34,194 nt of DNA. Source: an uncultured Clostridia bacterium (GTDB lineage Bacteria > Bacillota > Clostridia > Lachnospirales > Lachnospiraceae). A program made the translations under genes and the position numbers. The stretch covers positions 1 to 34,194 of the forward strand of contig CALZBV010000002.1 of the NCBI GenBank assembly GCA_945622055.1. The letters run 5' to 3'. A model generated the notes under the pieces. That model had not been told where the DNA came from, ran no database searches, and was given only the letters and a program-made list of their open reading frames with translations. Below are positions 16,368-25,971 of the stretch, in pieces. Position 1 is the first letter of the stretch. Every line of letters starts with the position of its first letter.

Positions 16368-17570
16368 TTATTCTGCAGTGTCTTCAGATGTTTTCTTATC
16401 CATGAACGTGAGCGTGTTCTTCGTATTGATAATCTTGTAGGAAGCGGTAAGCTCGTCCAGATACTTATTTACCGTAGCAGAGGTAAGTGTGTTCTTTACA
16501 GAGGTCTTTGTGGAATCTGCAAGGTAACGCTTCTCGAACTTGAGCACATAAACAACCTTCTGCTCGTCATCGGTGTAAACGATAGCTTCTCCGCTCTTTC
16601 TTTCCTCATCAAAAAGCCAGGTGCTGAAGCCTACGTAAGCATCGCTCGGAGTAAGGTCGGTAATGGTATCCAGGGACTTGTCCGTATCCGGGTCAGCGTA
16701 GTTCGTACGTTCTATCTCGGTTGCATAATCGACACAAAGCTCTTCGAAATCCTCTCCTGCCAAAACCTTGGCAAGCATCTCATTTGCACGAACCTCAGCC
16801 TTCTTTAATGCTTCTTCCACTTCGCTATCGGAAGCATCGTTCGGAAGCTCGGTATAGAATGGAAGGATACGGTAGTCAACCGAGGTGTATTTGATTTCGT
16901 TGTCATCGATTTCCTTCTGGACGTCTTCGTCAGAAGCTGCATATTTTTCCATAAGCTTGGAATAATATGCGGAAGAGGTAAGCTCGTCCTCGATGAAGCT
17001 CATAATGCGCGCTTCGGTAGCAGACTCACCATACAGACGCACCAGATAATCCTTTACGCTGCTGTTTGCAGACTCGGCGGTGGTTGCCAGATTCTCCTTG
17101 TAAAGCTTGAGAGTCTCTGAAATATCAACGGTCTCTCCCTTTGCCTTCATATCGGCAATCAGGGCACGGGTCTCTGCAATCGAGGTAACTGCCTGCTCGG
17201 CAAAATATTCCTCCCAGGTCAGTCCGGTGCTGGTGTCATAGATCTGAGTACTCAAATCCTGTGTGGTATCCAGACCGATGTACTGTAAAATACTTCCGTA
17301 GGTGGTCAGAAAATTGTTCATGACGCGGTTCTGATAATAATTGAACTCCAGTGCAGAAACCGGTTCATCATTTACACGGAAATATTCCTTGAGCCCTGCG
17401 CGTTTTCTGGAAAGCGGGATGAAAATCAACAGTGCGGCAATGATGAGAACAGACATTACGGCAATAACAATCGACACGATTTTATTTGCACGTTCCTGCT
17501 TTGCGGCAGCGAGTTTTTCCTTTTGACTGCGGCTGAGCGCTGTGTTATTCGTTTTTTCTTTTTGTTCCAT
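16368..17570 (-). CDS. Membrane-anchored SurA/PrsA-like foldase (peptidylprolyl isomerase-like)
   Basis: N-terminal TM anchor, 'FRVNDEPVSALEFNYYQNRVMNNF' SurA_N-like start, C-terminal segment with PpiC-like layout (ANEMLAKVLAGEDFEELCVDYATE...). Confidence 0.65.
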   Translation of the reverse strand: MEQKEKTNNTALSRSQKEKLAAAKQERANKIVSIVIAVMSVLIIAALLIFIPLSRKRAGLKEYFRVNDEPVSALEFNYYQNRVMNNFLTTYGSILQYIGLDTTQDLSTQIYDTSTGLTWEEYFAEQAVTSIAETRALIADMKAKGETVDISETLKLYKENLATTAESANSSVKDYLVRLYGESATEARIMSFIEDELTSSAYYSKLMEKYAASDEDVQKEIDDNEIKYTSVDYRILPFYTELPNDASDSEVEEALKKAEVRANEMLAKVLAGEDFEELCVDYATEIERTNYADPDTDKSLDTITDLTPSDAYVGFSTWLFDEERKSGEAIVYTDDEQKVVYVLKFEKRYLADSTKTSVKNTLTSATVNKYLDELTASYKIINTKNTLTFMDKKTSEDTAE

Positions 17571-17698
17571 GGTGCTTTGCTGCGAATCCGGTTCAGATTC
17601 GCAAAATCCTCCTTTTTTTATTCTGCAACCTATTCTACACTATTTTTGTTCAAGAATAAAGCACTTTTCGAAAAGATTCACAAAAAAAACAATTTTTC

Positions 17699-17727
17699 TT
17701 GCATTTTTGATAAGTATGGTATATGAT
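17699..17727 (+). promoter_or_regulatory. Putative promoter of the peptide ABC operon
   Basis: TTGCAT-17 bp-TATGAT. Confidence 0.55.
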
Positions 17728-17780
17728 GTAAGCGTAAAAATTAAATAAGCGGAAGTTAATCCGCGAACGGAGGTAGTAAA

Positions 17781-19301
17781 ATGAAGAAACATGCAGTTTT
17801 GGTTGCGCTACTCCTTTCCCTCACCGCACTTTGTGCCTGCAATGGCGGCAAGACGGGGAAGAACGGTTCGGATTCGCGTTCCGCGGTAGTAGGAATAACA
17901 CAGGATTTAGACAGTCTTGACCCACACAAAGCAGTAGCGGCAGGAACCGATGAAGTCTTGTTCAACGTCTTTGAAGGCCTCGTAAAGCCTTCCGTGGACG
18001 GAACGTTAGTTCCTGCGGTGGCAGAAGACGTAGAGATTGCTCCGGATGGTATGAGCTATACGTTTACGCTTCGCGAAGGTGTGAAATTTCACAACGGAGC
18101 GGATGTTACTGCAGAGGATGTCGTATATTCGATTAAAAGATGCGCCGGTTTACTGTCTGACCCAGATCCTGAGGTCAAAGTGAGTTCGGCGCTTTCTGTT
18201 ATTTCGGCCGTGGAAAAGAAGAATGCCGGTACGGTAGTGATTACCCTGAAAGAGGCAAATACAGAGCTTCTTGGATTTTTAACCGTTGCAATCATTCCGG
18301 AGAATTATACGGAACAGAGTACAAAGCCGGTCGGTACCGGTCCGTACCGTTTTGTCAGCTACGAGCCGCTGACCAGCTTTGTGGTAGAACGGTTCCCGGA
18401 GTATTACGGAGAGACTCCGTATCTGGAAAAGGTAACCTTTAAAATCTGCGCAAGCAACGACGCAGCATTTATGGAGCTTCTGGCAGGAACGATCGATATC
18501 TTCCCGTATCTGACCGAGGAGCAGGCTTCCCAGCTTACGGATGAGTACAAGCTTGAGGTTGGTGCAAGCAACCTTGTCCAGGCAATGTTCTTAAACAATG
18601 AGTTTGCGCCGTTTACAAAACCTGAGGTTCGTCAGGCACTTTGCATGGCAGTGGACAAGCAGGAAATTCTGAACATTGTGGCAGGCGGCAAGGGAAACAT
18701 CATCGGAAGTAATATGTTCCCGAATTTCGGCGTTTATTACAACAAGGATATGGAAACATATTATACCTATCAGCCGGAGAAGGCAAAGGAGCTGCTCGCA
18801 AAGGCAGGCTATAACGAGAGCAATCCGTTGACCTTCACCATGAAGGTGCCGTCCAACTATGACTTCCATGTGGCAACGGCACAGGTCCTTGTTGAGCAGT
18901 ATAAGAAGATTGGCGTTGAGGTGAAGCTTCAGCTCATCGAGTGGCCGACCTGGCTGACGGACGTATACCGCGGAAGAGATTATGAGGCAACGATTGTCGG
19001 TCTGGATGCGGCACTCGCCCCGAGTGATGTTGTCAGACGGTATCGCTCGGATGCTTCCGGCAATTTTGTGAATTATAAGAGTGATGCGTATGACGCTTTG
19101 TTTGATAAGGCAAAGGCAAGCGTAAGCAATGAGGAAAAAATAACGTACTACAAGCAGCTTCAGGAGATGCTGACGAAGGATGCGGCAAGCGTATACCTTC
19201 AGGACCCGGCGAAGCTGGTTGCAGTCAATAAGAGATTTACCGGATATCGGTTCTATCCGGTGTATGTACTGGATATGGCCTCCATTCGTCCGGAAAAATA
19301 A
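17781..19301 (+). CDS. ABC transporter substrate-binding lipoprotein (dipeptide/oligopeptide family 5)
   Basis: Lipobox LTALCAC; 'AEDVEIAPDGMSYTFTLREGVKFHNGADVTAEDVVYSIKR', 'RQALCMAVDKQEILNIV'. Confidence 0.95.
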   Translation: MKKHAVLVALLLSLTALCACNGGKTGKNGSDSRSAVVGITQDLDSLDPHKAVAAGTDEVLFNVFEGLVKPSVDGTLVPAVAEDVEIAPDGMSYTFTLREGVKFHNGADVTAEDVVYSIKRCAGLLSDPDPEVKVSSALSVISAVEKKNAGTVVITLKEANTELLGFLTVAIIPENYTEQSTKPVGTGPYRFVSYEPLTSFVVERFPEYYGETPYLEKVTFKICASNDAAFMELLAGTIDIFPYLTEEQASQLTDEYKLEVGASNLVQAMFLNNEFAPFTKPEVRQALCMAVDKQEILNIVAGGKGNIIGSNMFPNFGVYYNKDMETYYTYQPEKAKELLAKAGYNESNPLTFTMKVPSNYDFHVATAQVLVEQYKKIGVEVKLQLIEWPTWLTDVYRGRDYEATIVGLDAALAPSDVVRRYRSDASGNFVNYKSDAYDALFDKAKASVSNEEKITYYKQLQEMLTKDAASVYLQDPAKLVAVNKRFTGYRFYPVYVLDMASIRPEK

Positions 19302-19328
19302 GACGTGTGGAGGAAAGGAGGGTCAAAA

Positions 19329-20270
19329 ATGCGATACTGGGTGAAAAAAACGGCGGCGTTGTTGGTTACACTTTTGGTTGCAGCATTTTTGACCTTTCTT
19401 GCGTTTGAGGTCATTCCGTCGGATGCTGCGATGACAAAGCTAGGATTGGATGCGACCGAGGAAGAAATACAGGCTCTCCGCGAGCAGCTGGGCCTGAATC
19501 GTCCGTTACCGCTCCGCTACCTGAGCTTTCTGGCAGATGCGGTACGTGGGGATTTTGGTAATTCCACGCAGTACGGACGCAGTGTGGGAGAGCTGCTTGG
19601 CGGACGAATGCCGGTTACTCTGGGACTGGCGTTTTATTCGTTCTTTCTGATTGTGGCAGTGTCGCTTCCGCTTGGTATTTTATCGGCAAGAAAGCACGGA
19701 AGCCACGGAAACGGTGGCTTTGCCCTGCTGACACAGCTGATGATGGCGGTTCCGCCGTTCTTTCTCGGTATGATTCTGACCCTGGTGTTTGGAATTATTT
19801 TTAAGGTGTTTACTCCCGGGGCGTATGTGCCGGCGGGGGAGGATTTCTTTGGATTTCTTGGTTTTATGCTTTTCCCTGCATTAAGCGTTGCGATTCCGAA
19901 AATCGGAATGACGGTGCGGTTTTTGCAGAATTCATTAAATGAACAATTGACGGCAGATTACGTACGTACCGCAAAAAGTAAGGGCTGTAATCGCCGCAGA
20001 GTGTTGTGGGGGCATGTGCTCCGCAACGCACTCGTTCCTGTGGTTACGTTTTTGTCGATGGTAATGGCAGAGATTCTGGCAGGAAGTATTGTTATCGAGC
20101 AGGTATTTAATTTATCCGGTGTGGGCCGCCTGCTTGCCGTTTCGATTTCCCACCGGGATTATCCGGTTGTGCGTGCCATTATTTTGTATGCAACAACGGT
20201 AGTTATTCTACTCAATTATCTTTCAGATATCGCATGTCGTATGTTAGATCCGAGAATTCGGCAGATTTAA
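19329..20270 (+). CDS. ABC transporter permease, DppB/OppB type
   Basis: 'LREQLGLNRPLPLRYLSFL', 'DYVRTAKSKGCNRRRVLWGHVLRNALVPVVTFL', 'GSIVIEQVFNLSGVGRLL'. Confidence 0.95.
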   Translation: MRYWVKKTAALLVTLLVAAFLTFLAFEVIPSDAAMTKLGLDATEEEIQALREQLGLNRPLPLRYLSFLADAVRGDFGNSTQYGRSVGELLGGRMPVTLGLAFYSFFLIVAVSLPLGILSARKHGSHGNGGFALLTQLMMAVPPFFLGMILTLVFGIIFKVFTPGAYVPAGEDFFGFLGFMLFPALSVAIPKIGMTVRFLQNSLNEQLTADYVRTAKSKGCNRRRVLWGHVLRNALVPVVTFLSMVMAEILAGSIVIEQVFNLSGVGRLLAVSISHRDYPVVRAIILYATTVVILLNYLSDIACRMLDPRIRQI

Positions 20271-20296
20271 GGAACCAAAGGAAAGGAGGCAGAACA

Positions 20297-21121
20297 ATGG
20301 AACACCTGAGATGGCTTCGTAAAGACGGAAAATGGAGAATCAATTTTATGATTGGTGCGGGACTGTTTCTGTTGGCAGCACTTCTTTCCGTGATTGGTTG
20401 TTTTTACACGCCGTATGACCCGAACGAAATGAATTCCGCAATGAAAAATGCTGCGCCCTCGTTTCAGCATTTGTTTGGAACGGACAGCTTTGGACGCGAT
20501 GTATTCAGCCGTGTGTTAAAGGGCTCCCGGACAACCTTCCTGGTTGGACTTGCGGTAGTGAGCATTGGTGCGGTCGGTGGAACGCTTGTCGGAGCATTTA
20601 CGGGTTATTTCGGAGGAAAACTGGATTTGATTCTGATGCGTGTGAACGATGCGCTTGCGGCGATTCCGAGTATATTGCTGGCACTTGTTTTCGTTGGTGC
20701 GTTTGGCAGCGGAACCCTCCAGCTGGTTCTGGCACTTGGTCTTTTGTTTATTCCGAGCTTTGCACGTGTGGTGCGAAGCGGTTTTTTAGTACAAAAAGAG
20801 TATGATTATGTGAAGAATGCACGCCTGATGGGAGCAGGGCAGCTCCGCATCATGTTTGTCCATATATTACCGAATACAAAAGGAAGCCTTTTGTCCGCAC
20901 TGGCCATCGGTTTCAATAATGCAGTATTATCGGAGGCTGCCATGAGCTATCTGAGCCTTGGCGTCCAGCCGCCGGAGCCGAGCCTGGGACGTATGCTTTC
21001 CGAGGCCCAGCCATACCTGATTCGTGCACCGTGGAGTGCGATTGCACCGGGGATGATGATTCTTGTGTGTGTGCTTGGTGTTGGTCTGATGAGTATCGAG
21101 GGAGGGGAAAAGCATGACTAA
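20297..21121 (+). CDS. ABC transporter permease, DppC/OppC type
   Basis: 'HLFGTDSFGRDVFSRVLKGSRTTFLVG', 'YVKNARLMGAGQLRIMFVHILPNTKGSLL', 'AAMSYLSLGVQPPEPSLGRML'; SD aaaggagg. Confidence 0.95.
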   Translation: MEHLRWLRKDGKWRINFMIGAGLFLLAALLSVIGCFYTPYDPNEMNSAMKNAAPSFQHLFGTDSFGRDVFSRVLKGSRTTFLVGLAVVSIGAVGGTLVGAFTGYFGGKLDLILMRVNDALAAIPSILLALVFVGAFGSGTLQLVLALGLLFIPSFARVVRSGFLVQKEYDYVKNARLMGAGQLRIMFVHILPNTKGSLLSALAIGFNNAVLSEAAMSYLSLGVQPPEPSLGRMLSEAQPYLIRAPWSAIAPGMMILVCVLGVGLMSIEGGEKHD

Positions 21122-22745
21122 AGATGCAACGAAGGGGAAAAATTCCAAGGTGCTTTTGTCGGTTCGTGACTTATGTATTTCCTTTCCGCGCCCGGACCGA
21201 AGCAACAAAATGGTGGTGGACCATGTTTCGTTTACCCTTTCGGAAGGTGAAATACTCGGAGTTGCCGGCGAATCCGGTTCCGGGAAAAGTATGACAGCCC
21301 TTGCGGTTATGGGCCTTTTGCCGGAAAATGCGAAATATGAGGCTTCTGAGCTTAGCTTTTTGGGCCAGAGCCTTTTGTTTTCAAACAGAAAGAAAGAGGA
21401 AGAGGTGCGGTGCCGTCTGTCCGGAAGTGAGATGGCGATGATTTTCCAGGAACCGCTGACCTCCTTAAATCCGGTACAGACGATTGGCACGCAGATGGAG
21501 GAGCCACTGCTTTTGCATGCCGGGCAGGCGAAGGAAGCGAGAAGGGAATTGATATTGGAGGCGCTTGCAAGTGCAGGACTTCGGAACCCTTCGGAGCTTT
21601 TGAATCAGTATCCGCACCAGCTGTCCGGCGGTATGCGTCAGCGTGTCATGATTGCGATGGCACTAATCAACGGTCCGAAACTATTGATTGCCGATGAGCC
21701 TACTACGGCACTGGATGTTGTCATTGAACAGGAAATTGTGGAGCTGATCCGGACACTTGCCAAAGAGCGACAGCTTTCCGTAATATTTATTTCCCATAAT
21801 TTAAATGTGCTGCAAAAGCTTTGCGACCGTCTGATTGTAATGAAGGACGGAAAAATCGTGGAGGAGGGAAGCACGGAGCAGGTGTTTTCCACGCCGGTGC
21901 AGGACTATACGAAAAAACTGATGAGTGCGGTGGTAAGCGGGCCAAAGGAACGTGCAAAAGAAAACGCCGAGAAGGAAACGAAGGAAAGCACTGAAACAGA
22001 GGCAGTGCTTCGCATGGAGGAGCTTTCCGTGATTTTCCGGAAAAAGACATCGATGTTTCATGCACCATTATATAAAACTGCAGTGAACAAGGTGAGTCTT
22101 TCGGTAGGACGCGGGGAGATTTTCGGTATTGTTGGCGAGAGCGGCTGCGGAAAGTCTACCCTGCTAAAAACGATTGCGGGACTTCAGAAGGCATCGGACG
22201 GCACGCTGTCGGTTTCTCAGACGGAAGCGGGCGTTCAGATGGTATTTCAGGACCCATACACGAGCCTGAATCCAGCCAAAAAGGTTGGCTGGATTTTAGA
22301 GGAGCCGCTCCGTCTTCATACAAAGCTGACAAAGCAGGAACGCAAGGAGCGCGTGCTTTCGATGCTTGCGGAAACGGAGCTTTTACCGGAGATTGCCGGA
22401 CGGCATATTTCGGAGTTATCCGGCGGACAGCGGCAGCGTGTTGCGATTGCTGCAGCACTGATTTTAAATCCGGAGCTGGTGCTTTTGGATGAGCCAGTAT
22501 CGGCACTGGATGTTACCGTCCAGGCGCAGATTCTCGCACTTTTGCTGCGTCTTCAGAGAGAACACGGACTGACATATGTCTTTGTTTCACATGATATGGC
22601 CGTTGTACGAAAGCTATGTGATACGGTAATGGTGATGAAGGACGGACGAATGATTGAGTGTGGTCCGGCAGAGCAGGTTTTTCTGAATCCGAAGGAGGAC
22701 TATACCAAAAAGCTCATCGGGTCTGCGAAGGAAAGCGGAAAATAG
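21114..22745 (+). CDS. Fused dipeptide ABC transporter ATP-binding protein (DppD-DppF type)
   Basis: Two ABC modules: [12 protein letters not shown] / [15 protein letters not shown] / [12 protein letters not shown] and [11 protein letters not shown] / [15 protein letters not shown] / [12 protein letters not shown]. Confidence 0.96.
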   Translation: MTKDATKGKNSKVLLSVRDLCISFPRPDRSNKMVVDHVSFTLSEGEILGVAGESGSGKSMTALAVMGLLPENAKYEASELSFLGQSLLFSNRKKEEEVRCRLSGSEMAMIFQEPLTSLNPVQTIGTQMEEPLLLHAGQAKEARRELILEALASAGLRNPSELLNQYPHQLSGGMRQRVMIAMALINGPKLLIADEPTTALDVVIEQEIVELIRTLAKERQLSVIFISHNLNVLQKLCDRLIVMKDGKIVEEGSTEQVFSTPVQDYTKKLMSAVVSGPKERAKENAEKETKESTETEAVLRMEELSVIFRKKTSMFHAPLYKTAVNKVSLSVGRGEIFGIVGESGCGKSTLLKTIAGLQKASDGTLSVSQTEAGVQMVFQDPYTSLNPAKKVGWILEEPLRLHTKLTKQERKERVLSMLAETELLPEIAGRHISELSGGQRQRVAIAAALILNPELVLLDEPVSALDVTVQAQILALLLRLQREHGLTYVFVSHDMAVVRKLCDTVMVMKDGRMIECGPAEQVFLNPKEDYTKKLIGSAKESGK

Positions 22746-22790
22746 GGTTTGGGATACGTTGGCACGGAGCGGTGCGAATGACAGGAAGAC

Positions 22791-22848
22791 ACCGAAAAGA
22801 AGAATTGTGAAAAAGCAGAACCGGAAAGAAGAATTGTGAAAAAGTAGT
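22791..22848. repeat. 29-bp tandem duplication upstream of the lysine riboswitch promoter
   Basis: accgaaaagaagaattgtgaaaaagcaga / accggaaagaagaattgtgaaaaagtagt; 20-bp identical core at 22796-22815 and 22825-22844. Confidence 0.9.
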
Positions 22849-22876
22849 TGACAAGACATGCCTTCTGGTATATTCT
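22848..22876 (+). promoter_or_regulatory. Sigma-A promoter of the lysine riboswitch-dapA-dapB transcript
   Basis: TTGACA-17 bp-TATTCT. Confidence 0.8.
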
Positions 22877-22894
22877 ATGAGTATAAATTGAATT

Positions 22895-23065
22895 TGTGGT
22901 AGAGGTGCATCGATTATCAGTACACTGTGGGATATGACAGGACATAGGTGAACACAGAGGAAAGGATGAGATGCCGAAGCGGCGGTTGCCTGGGAATCGT
23001 CTGCTGGGGCCGGGGTGAACAGCTCCGGGACTGTCATCATGTATTTGATGGAGGGCTACCGGAGA
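22895..23065 (+). ncRNA. Lysine riboswitch (L-box)
   Basis: L-box core: GGTAGAGGTGC, AGTAC, GGATGAGATGCCGAAGCGGC, TGCTGGG, GACTGTCATC...GATGGAGGGCTACC; P1 GGTAG/CTACC; located upstream of dapA. Confidence 0.93.
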
Positions 23066-23108
23066 CATTACACACGGGTCGTGCGTGTGTACGCCAAAGG
23101 GCAGCTTC

Positions 23109-23138
23109 GGGACCATCATCGGATGGTCCCTTTCTTTT
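23109..23138 (+). terminator. Riboswitch expression-platform terminator
   Basis: GGGACCATC-atcg-GATGGTCCC followed by TTTCTTTT. Confidence 0.88.
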
Positions 23139-23239
23139 ACAGGAAATTATATGATTTCCTGTAAGCAGGACGCACCGCAGGAATTGCACTGCGAGTGCTT
23201 TTGGTACTTATTCATTCTTATTTCAGGGAGGTAAACATT

Positions 23240-24124
23240 ATGGCGATTTTTACAGGAGCAGGTGTTGCAATTGTTACACCGATGAAGGCAAACGGAGAGG
23301 TAAATTACGATAAGCTTGGCGAGATGATTGAGTTTCAGATTGCAGGAGGCACAGACGCAATCATCATTTGCGGAACGACCGGTGAGGCGTCCACATTAAG
23401 CCACGAGGAGCATTTAGAGTGCATCCGTTACACGACGGCAAAGGTTGCAAAGAGAATTCCGGTGGTTGCGGGAACCGGTTCCAACTGCACCGAGACTGCG
23501 ATTTATCTGTCAAAGGAAGCAGAGAAGGCAGGCGCGGACGGACTTTTACTGGTTACCCCGTACTACAACAAGGCTACCCAGAAGGGCCTGATTGCGCATT
23601 TTACGGAGACGGCCAAGTCGGTAAACATTCCGGCGATTCTTTACAATGTTCCAAGCCGTACCGGATGTAATCTTCTTCCGGCAACGGTTGCTTCCCTTGT
23701 AAAGAATGTTGATAACATTGTCGGCATCAAGGACGCAACCGGAAATATCAGCCAGACGATGCAGACGATGCAGCTTTGCCAGGGAGATATCGACCTGTAC
23801 TCCGGCAATGACGACCAGATTGTCCCGGTAATGGCAGCCGGTGGCATCGGAGTCATTTCCGTATTATCCAACATTGCCCCGAAGGAAACGCATGATATCT
23901 GTGCTAAGTTTGCTTCCGGAGACGCAAAGGGTGCCCTTGCGCTCCAGTTAAAGTACCTGAACCTGATTAACGCGCTGTTTTGTGAGGTCAATCCGATTCC
24001 GGTAAAGGCCGCTTTAAACCTGATGGGCAAGGAGGTTGGTCCGCTTCGCCTTCCGCTTACCGAGATGGAGGCTGTAAACAAGGAAAAGCTGGCAGAGGAA
24101 ATGAGAAAGGTTGGTCTTATCTAG
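23240..24124 (+). CDS. dapA: 4-hydroxy-tetrahydrodipicolinate synthase
   Basis: 'GAGVAIVTPMKANGEVNYDKL', 'IICGTTGEASTLSHEEH', 'VTPYYNKATQKGL', 'YNVPSRTGCNL', 'IVGIKDATGN'; SD aggaggt-like. Confidence 0.97.
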   Translation: MAIFTGAGVAIVTPMKANGEVNYDKLGEMIEFQIAGGTDAIIICGTTGEASTLSHEEHLECIRYTTAKVAKRIPVVAGTGSNCTETAIYLSKEAEKAGADGLLLVTPYYNKATQKGLIAHFTETAKSVNIPAILYNVPSRTGCNLLPATVASLVKNVDNIVGIKDATGNISQTMQTMQLCQGDIDLYSGNDDQIVPVMAAGGIGVISVLSNIAPKETHDICAKFASGDAKGALALQLKYLNLINALFCEVNPIPVKAALNLMGKEVGPLRLPLTEMEAVNKEKLAEEMRKVGLI

Positions 24125-24159
24125 TCAGCATTATGAGAAGATACCGTCAGGAGGAAAAT

Positions 24160-24927
24160 ATGGTACGAATTATTATGATAGGCTGCAATGGTAAAATGGG
24201 ACGTACGATTTCTGAGCTTGCAGCGGTTGATGAGCAGGTAAAGATTGTTGCCGGAATCGATCTGAATCCGGTTCAGTTATACGATTATCCGGTTTTTGTC
24301 AGTCCGGAGGAATGTGATGTGGAGGCAGATGTTTTGATTGACTTCTCCTCCACACAAAAGCTTACAGAGCGTCTTTGCATGGCAGTTGAGCGCAATATGC
24401 CGATTGTACTTTGTACGACGGGACTGAGCGAGGAGCAGTATGCCCAGGTAAAGGAAGCCTCCGGGAAGGTAGCGGTGCTTCGTTCCGCTAACATGTCTCT
24501 TGGTATTAACACGATTATGAAGCTTGTTGCTGCTGCAACGAAGGTGTTTGCTGCTGCCAACTTTGATATTGAAATCGTGGAAAAGCATCACAACCAGAAG
24601 GTGGATGCTCCGTCCGGAACTGCACTCGCGATTGCCGATGCAATCAATGAGGCTTTGAAGGAATCCCTGGAGGAGGAGTATGCATACAAGTTTGACCGTT
24701 CCCAGGAAAGAAAGAAGCGCGAAAAGAAGGAAATCGGTATTTCCGCAGTGCGCGGAGGAACAATTGTCGGGGAGCATGAGGTGATTTTTGCCGGTGCCGA
24801 TGAGGTGATTGAGATTCGCCATACGGCATATTCCAAGGCAATCTTTGGAAACGGTGCGCTTCAGGCTGCAAAGTACCTGGCAGGAAAGCCGGCCGGTATG
24901 TACAACATGAGCGATGTTATCGGTTAA
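24160..24927 (+). CDS. dapB: 4-hydroxy-tetrahydrodipicolinate reductase
   Basis: 'MVRIIMIGCNGKMGRTISE', 'VEKHHNQKVDAPSGTAL', 'GISAVRGGTIVGEHEVIFAG'. Confidence 0.97.
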   Translation: MVRIIMIGCNGKMGRTISELAAVDEQVKIVAGIDLNPVQLYDYPVFVSPEECDVEADVLIDFSSTQKLTERLCMAVERNMPIVLCTTGLSEEQYAQVKEASGKVAVLRSANMSLGINTIMKLVAAATKVFAAANFDIEIVEKHHNQKVDAPSGTALAIADAINEALKESLEEEYAYKFDRSQERKKREKKEIGISAVRGGTIVGEHEVIFAGADEVIEIRHTAYSKAIFGNGALQAAKYLAGKPAGMYNMSDVIG

Positions 24928-24960
24928 AGAATGGTCCCATGGGTTTTAGTGTGGAAATGA

Positions 24961-25001
24961 AAAGAGCTAAGTCCGGCAAGCTGCAGGACTTAGCTCTTTT
25001 G
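24961..25001. terminator. Terminator between convergent dapB and Big2 gene
   Basis: AAAGAGCTAAGTCC ... GGACTTAGCTCTTTTG. Confidence 0.88.
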
Positions 25002-25043
25002 TTGCGGAGACAAATGCCTCTACATAATTGTTCTGCGAAAGAT

Positions 25044-25769
25044 TTACTGTGCTAACGCACCCGTATCTTCAGAGGTATTATCACCATTGGAAAAGTTCTC
25101 GTTTAATCGGATCAGAAACTCGGCAAAGCTCACATCCGGAGTCAATTCAACAGCAGCAGGTGCAGCCTCCTCGCCCGGAGCAACGGAAATCTTACATACA
25201 TCGAACTGACCGTTATCGATCTGTGCGTAAATGCAGGCAGTTCCTTCGGATTTAGCGGTTACAACGCCACCCGCACTGACTGAGGCAACCTCAGGAGCGG
25301 AGCTGAAAAACTTCGGTTGCTCAACTGTGTTGAGCGGAGAGAGCAGACAGTACATCTGAGAACGCTGTCCGATTACCATCTCAGCATCCTTACGGGACAG
25401 GATTACAAAAAGAGCCGGTGGCCCCACGGTAACCTTGCACTGTAATTTCACTGTGTAATCAGATGCGGAATCAGTGACTGTAGCAGTAACGACAGCAGTT
25501 CCTATGCTGAATGCGTGAATCACGCCATCCCCATCGACGCTTACGACCTTTGAGGAATCAACAGAGAAAACTACGGTCTGGGTTTCGGTCAGATTATAAA
25601 CCTTAAGGGCATAGTCCTTACCTTTTACAATAGCCTTCGACTTTACATTCAGCTTTGGCTCAGGTGTCCCGGCGAATGCGATCGCAGGACGAAACAGAGA
25701 CGTAAAGGAGCTGATGAAAAGCAGGAGGACCAGGGTAATGATACCTTTGAACAAAGCTTTGTGTTTCAT
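25044..25769 (-). CDS. Secreted Ig-like (Big2-type) domain protein
   Basis: Signal peptide MKHKALFKGIITLVLLLFISSFTSLFRPAIAFA; two Big2-like segments ('VFSVDSSKVVSVDGDGVIHAFSIGTAVVTATVTD', 'FFSSAPEVASVSAGGVVTAKSEGTACIYAQ'). Confidence 0.75.
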   Translation of the reverse strand: MKHKALFKGIITLVLLLFISSFTSLFRPAIAFAGTPEPKLNVKSKAIVKGKDYALKVYNLTETQTVVFSVDSSKVVSVDGDGVIHAFSIGTAVVTATVTDSASDYTVKLQCKVTVGPPALFVILSRKDAEMVIGQRSQMYCLLSPLNTVEQPKFFSSAPEVASVSAGGVVTAKSEGTACIYAQIDNGQFDVCKISVAPGEEAAPAAVELTPDVSFAEFLIRLNENFSNGDNTSEDTGALAQ

Positions 25770-25816
25770 GGTATTGCCCTCCATAAACGATTACGGAAAT
25801 CCTTGCGTCACATCCT

Positions 25817-25846
25817 AGTGTAGAGTGTAACACCAGATTTTGTCAG
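25817..25846 (-). promoter_or_regulatory. Putative promoter of the Big2 gene
   Basis: On the minus strand: CTGACA-18 bp-TACACT. Confidence 0.5.
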
Positions 25847-25871
25847 TTTGGTGTCAGGAAGGTGACAGAAA
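25839..25871. promoter_or_regulatory. Three direct repeats TGTCAG/TGTCAG/TGACAG at 11-bp spacing
   Basis: tttgtcagttt | ggtgtcaggaa | ggtgacagaaa; phased direct repeats typical of OmpR/PhoB-family binding sites. Confidence 0.65.
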
Positions 25872-25942
25872 AAGTTTTTTTCAAAAAGAAGTCTTTTTGA
25901 AGTATTTGGAACAATTTCCAATGGATTTCTATGAAAATCGGC

Positions 25943-25971
25943 TTGAGAAAAAGGGTGGAAACTATTATAAT
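25943..25971 (+). promoter_or_regulatory. Putative sigma-A promoter of the two-component system
   Basis: TTGAGA-17 bp-TATAAT. Confidence 0.7.

Noticed and set aside
22948-23154. 68-aa ORF before dapA
   Set aside because: Lies inside the lysine riboswitch and terminator; structured RNA explains the sequence.
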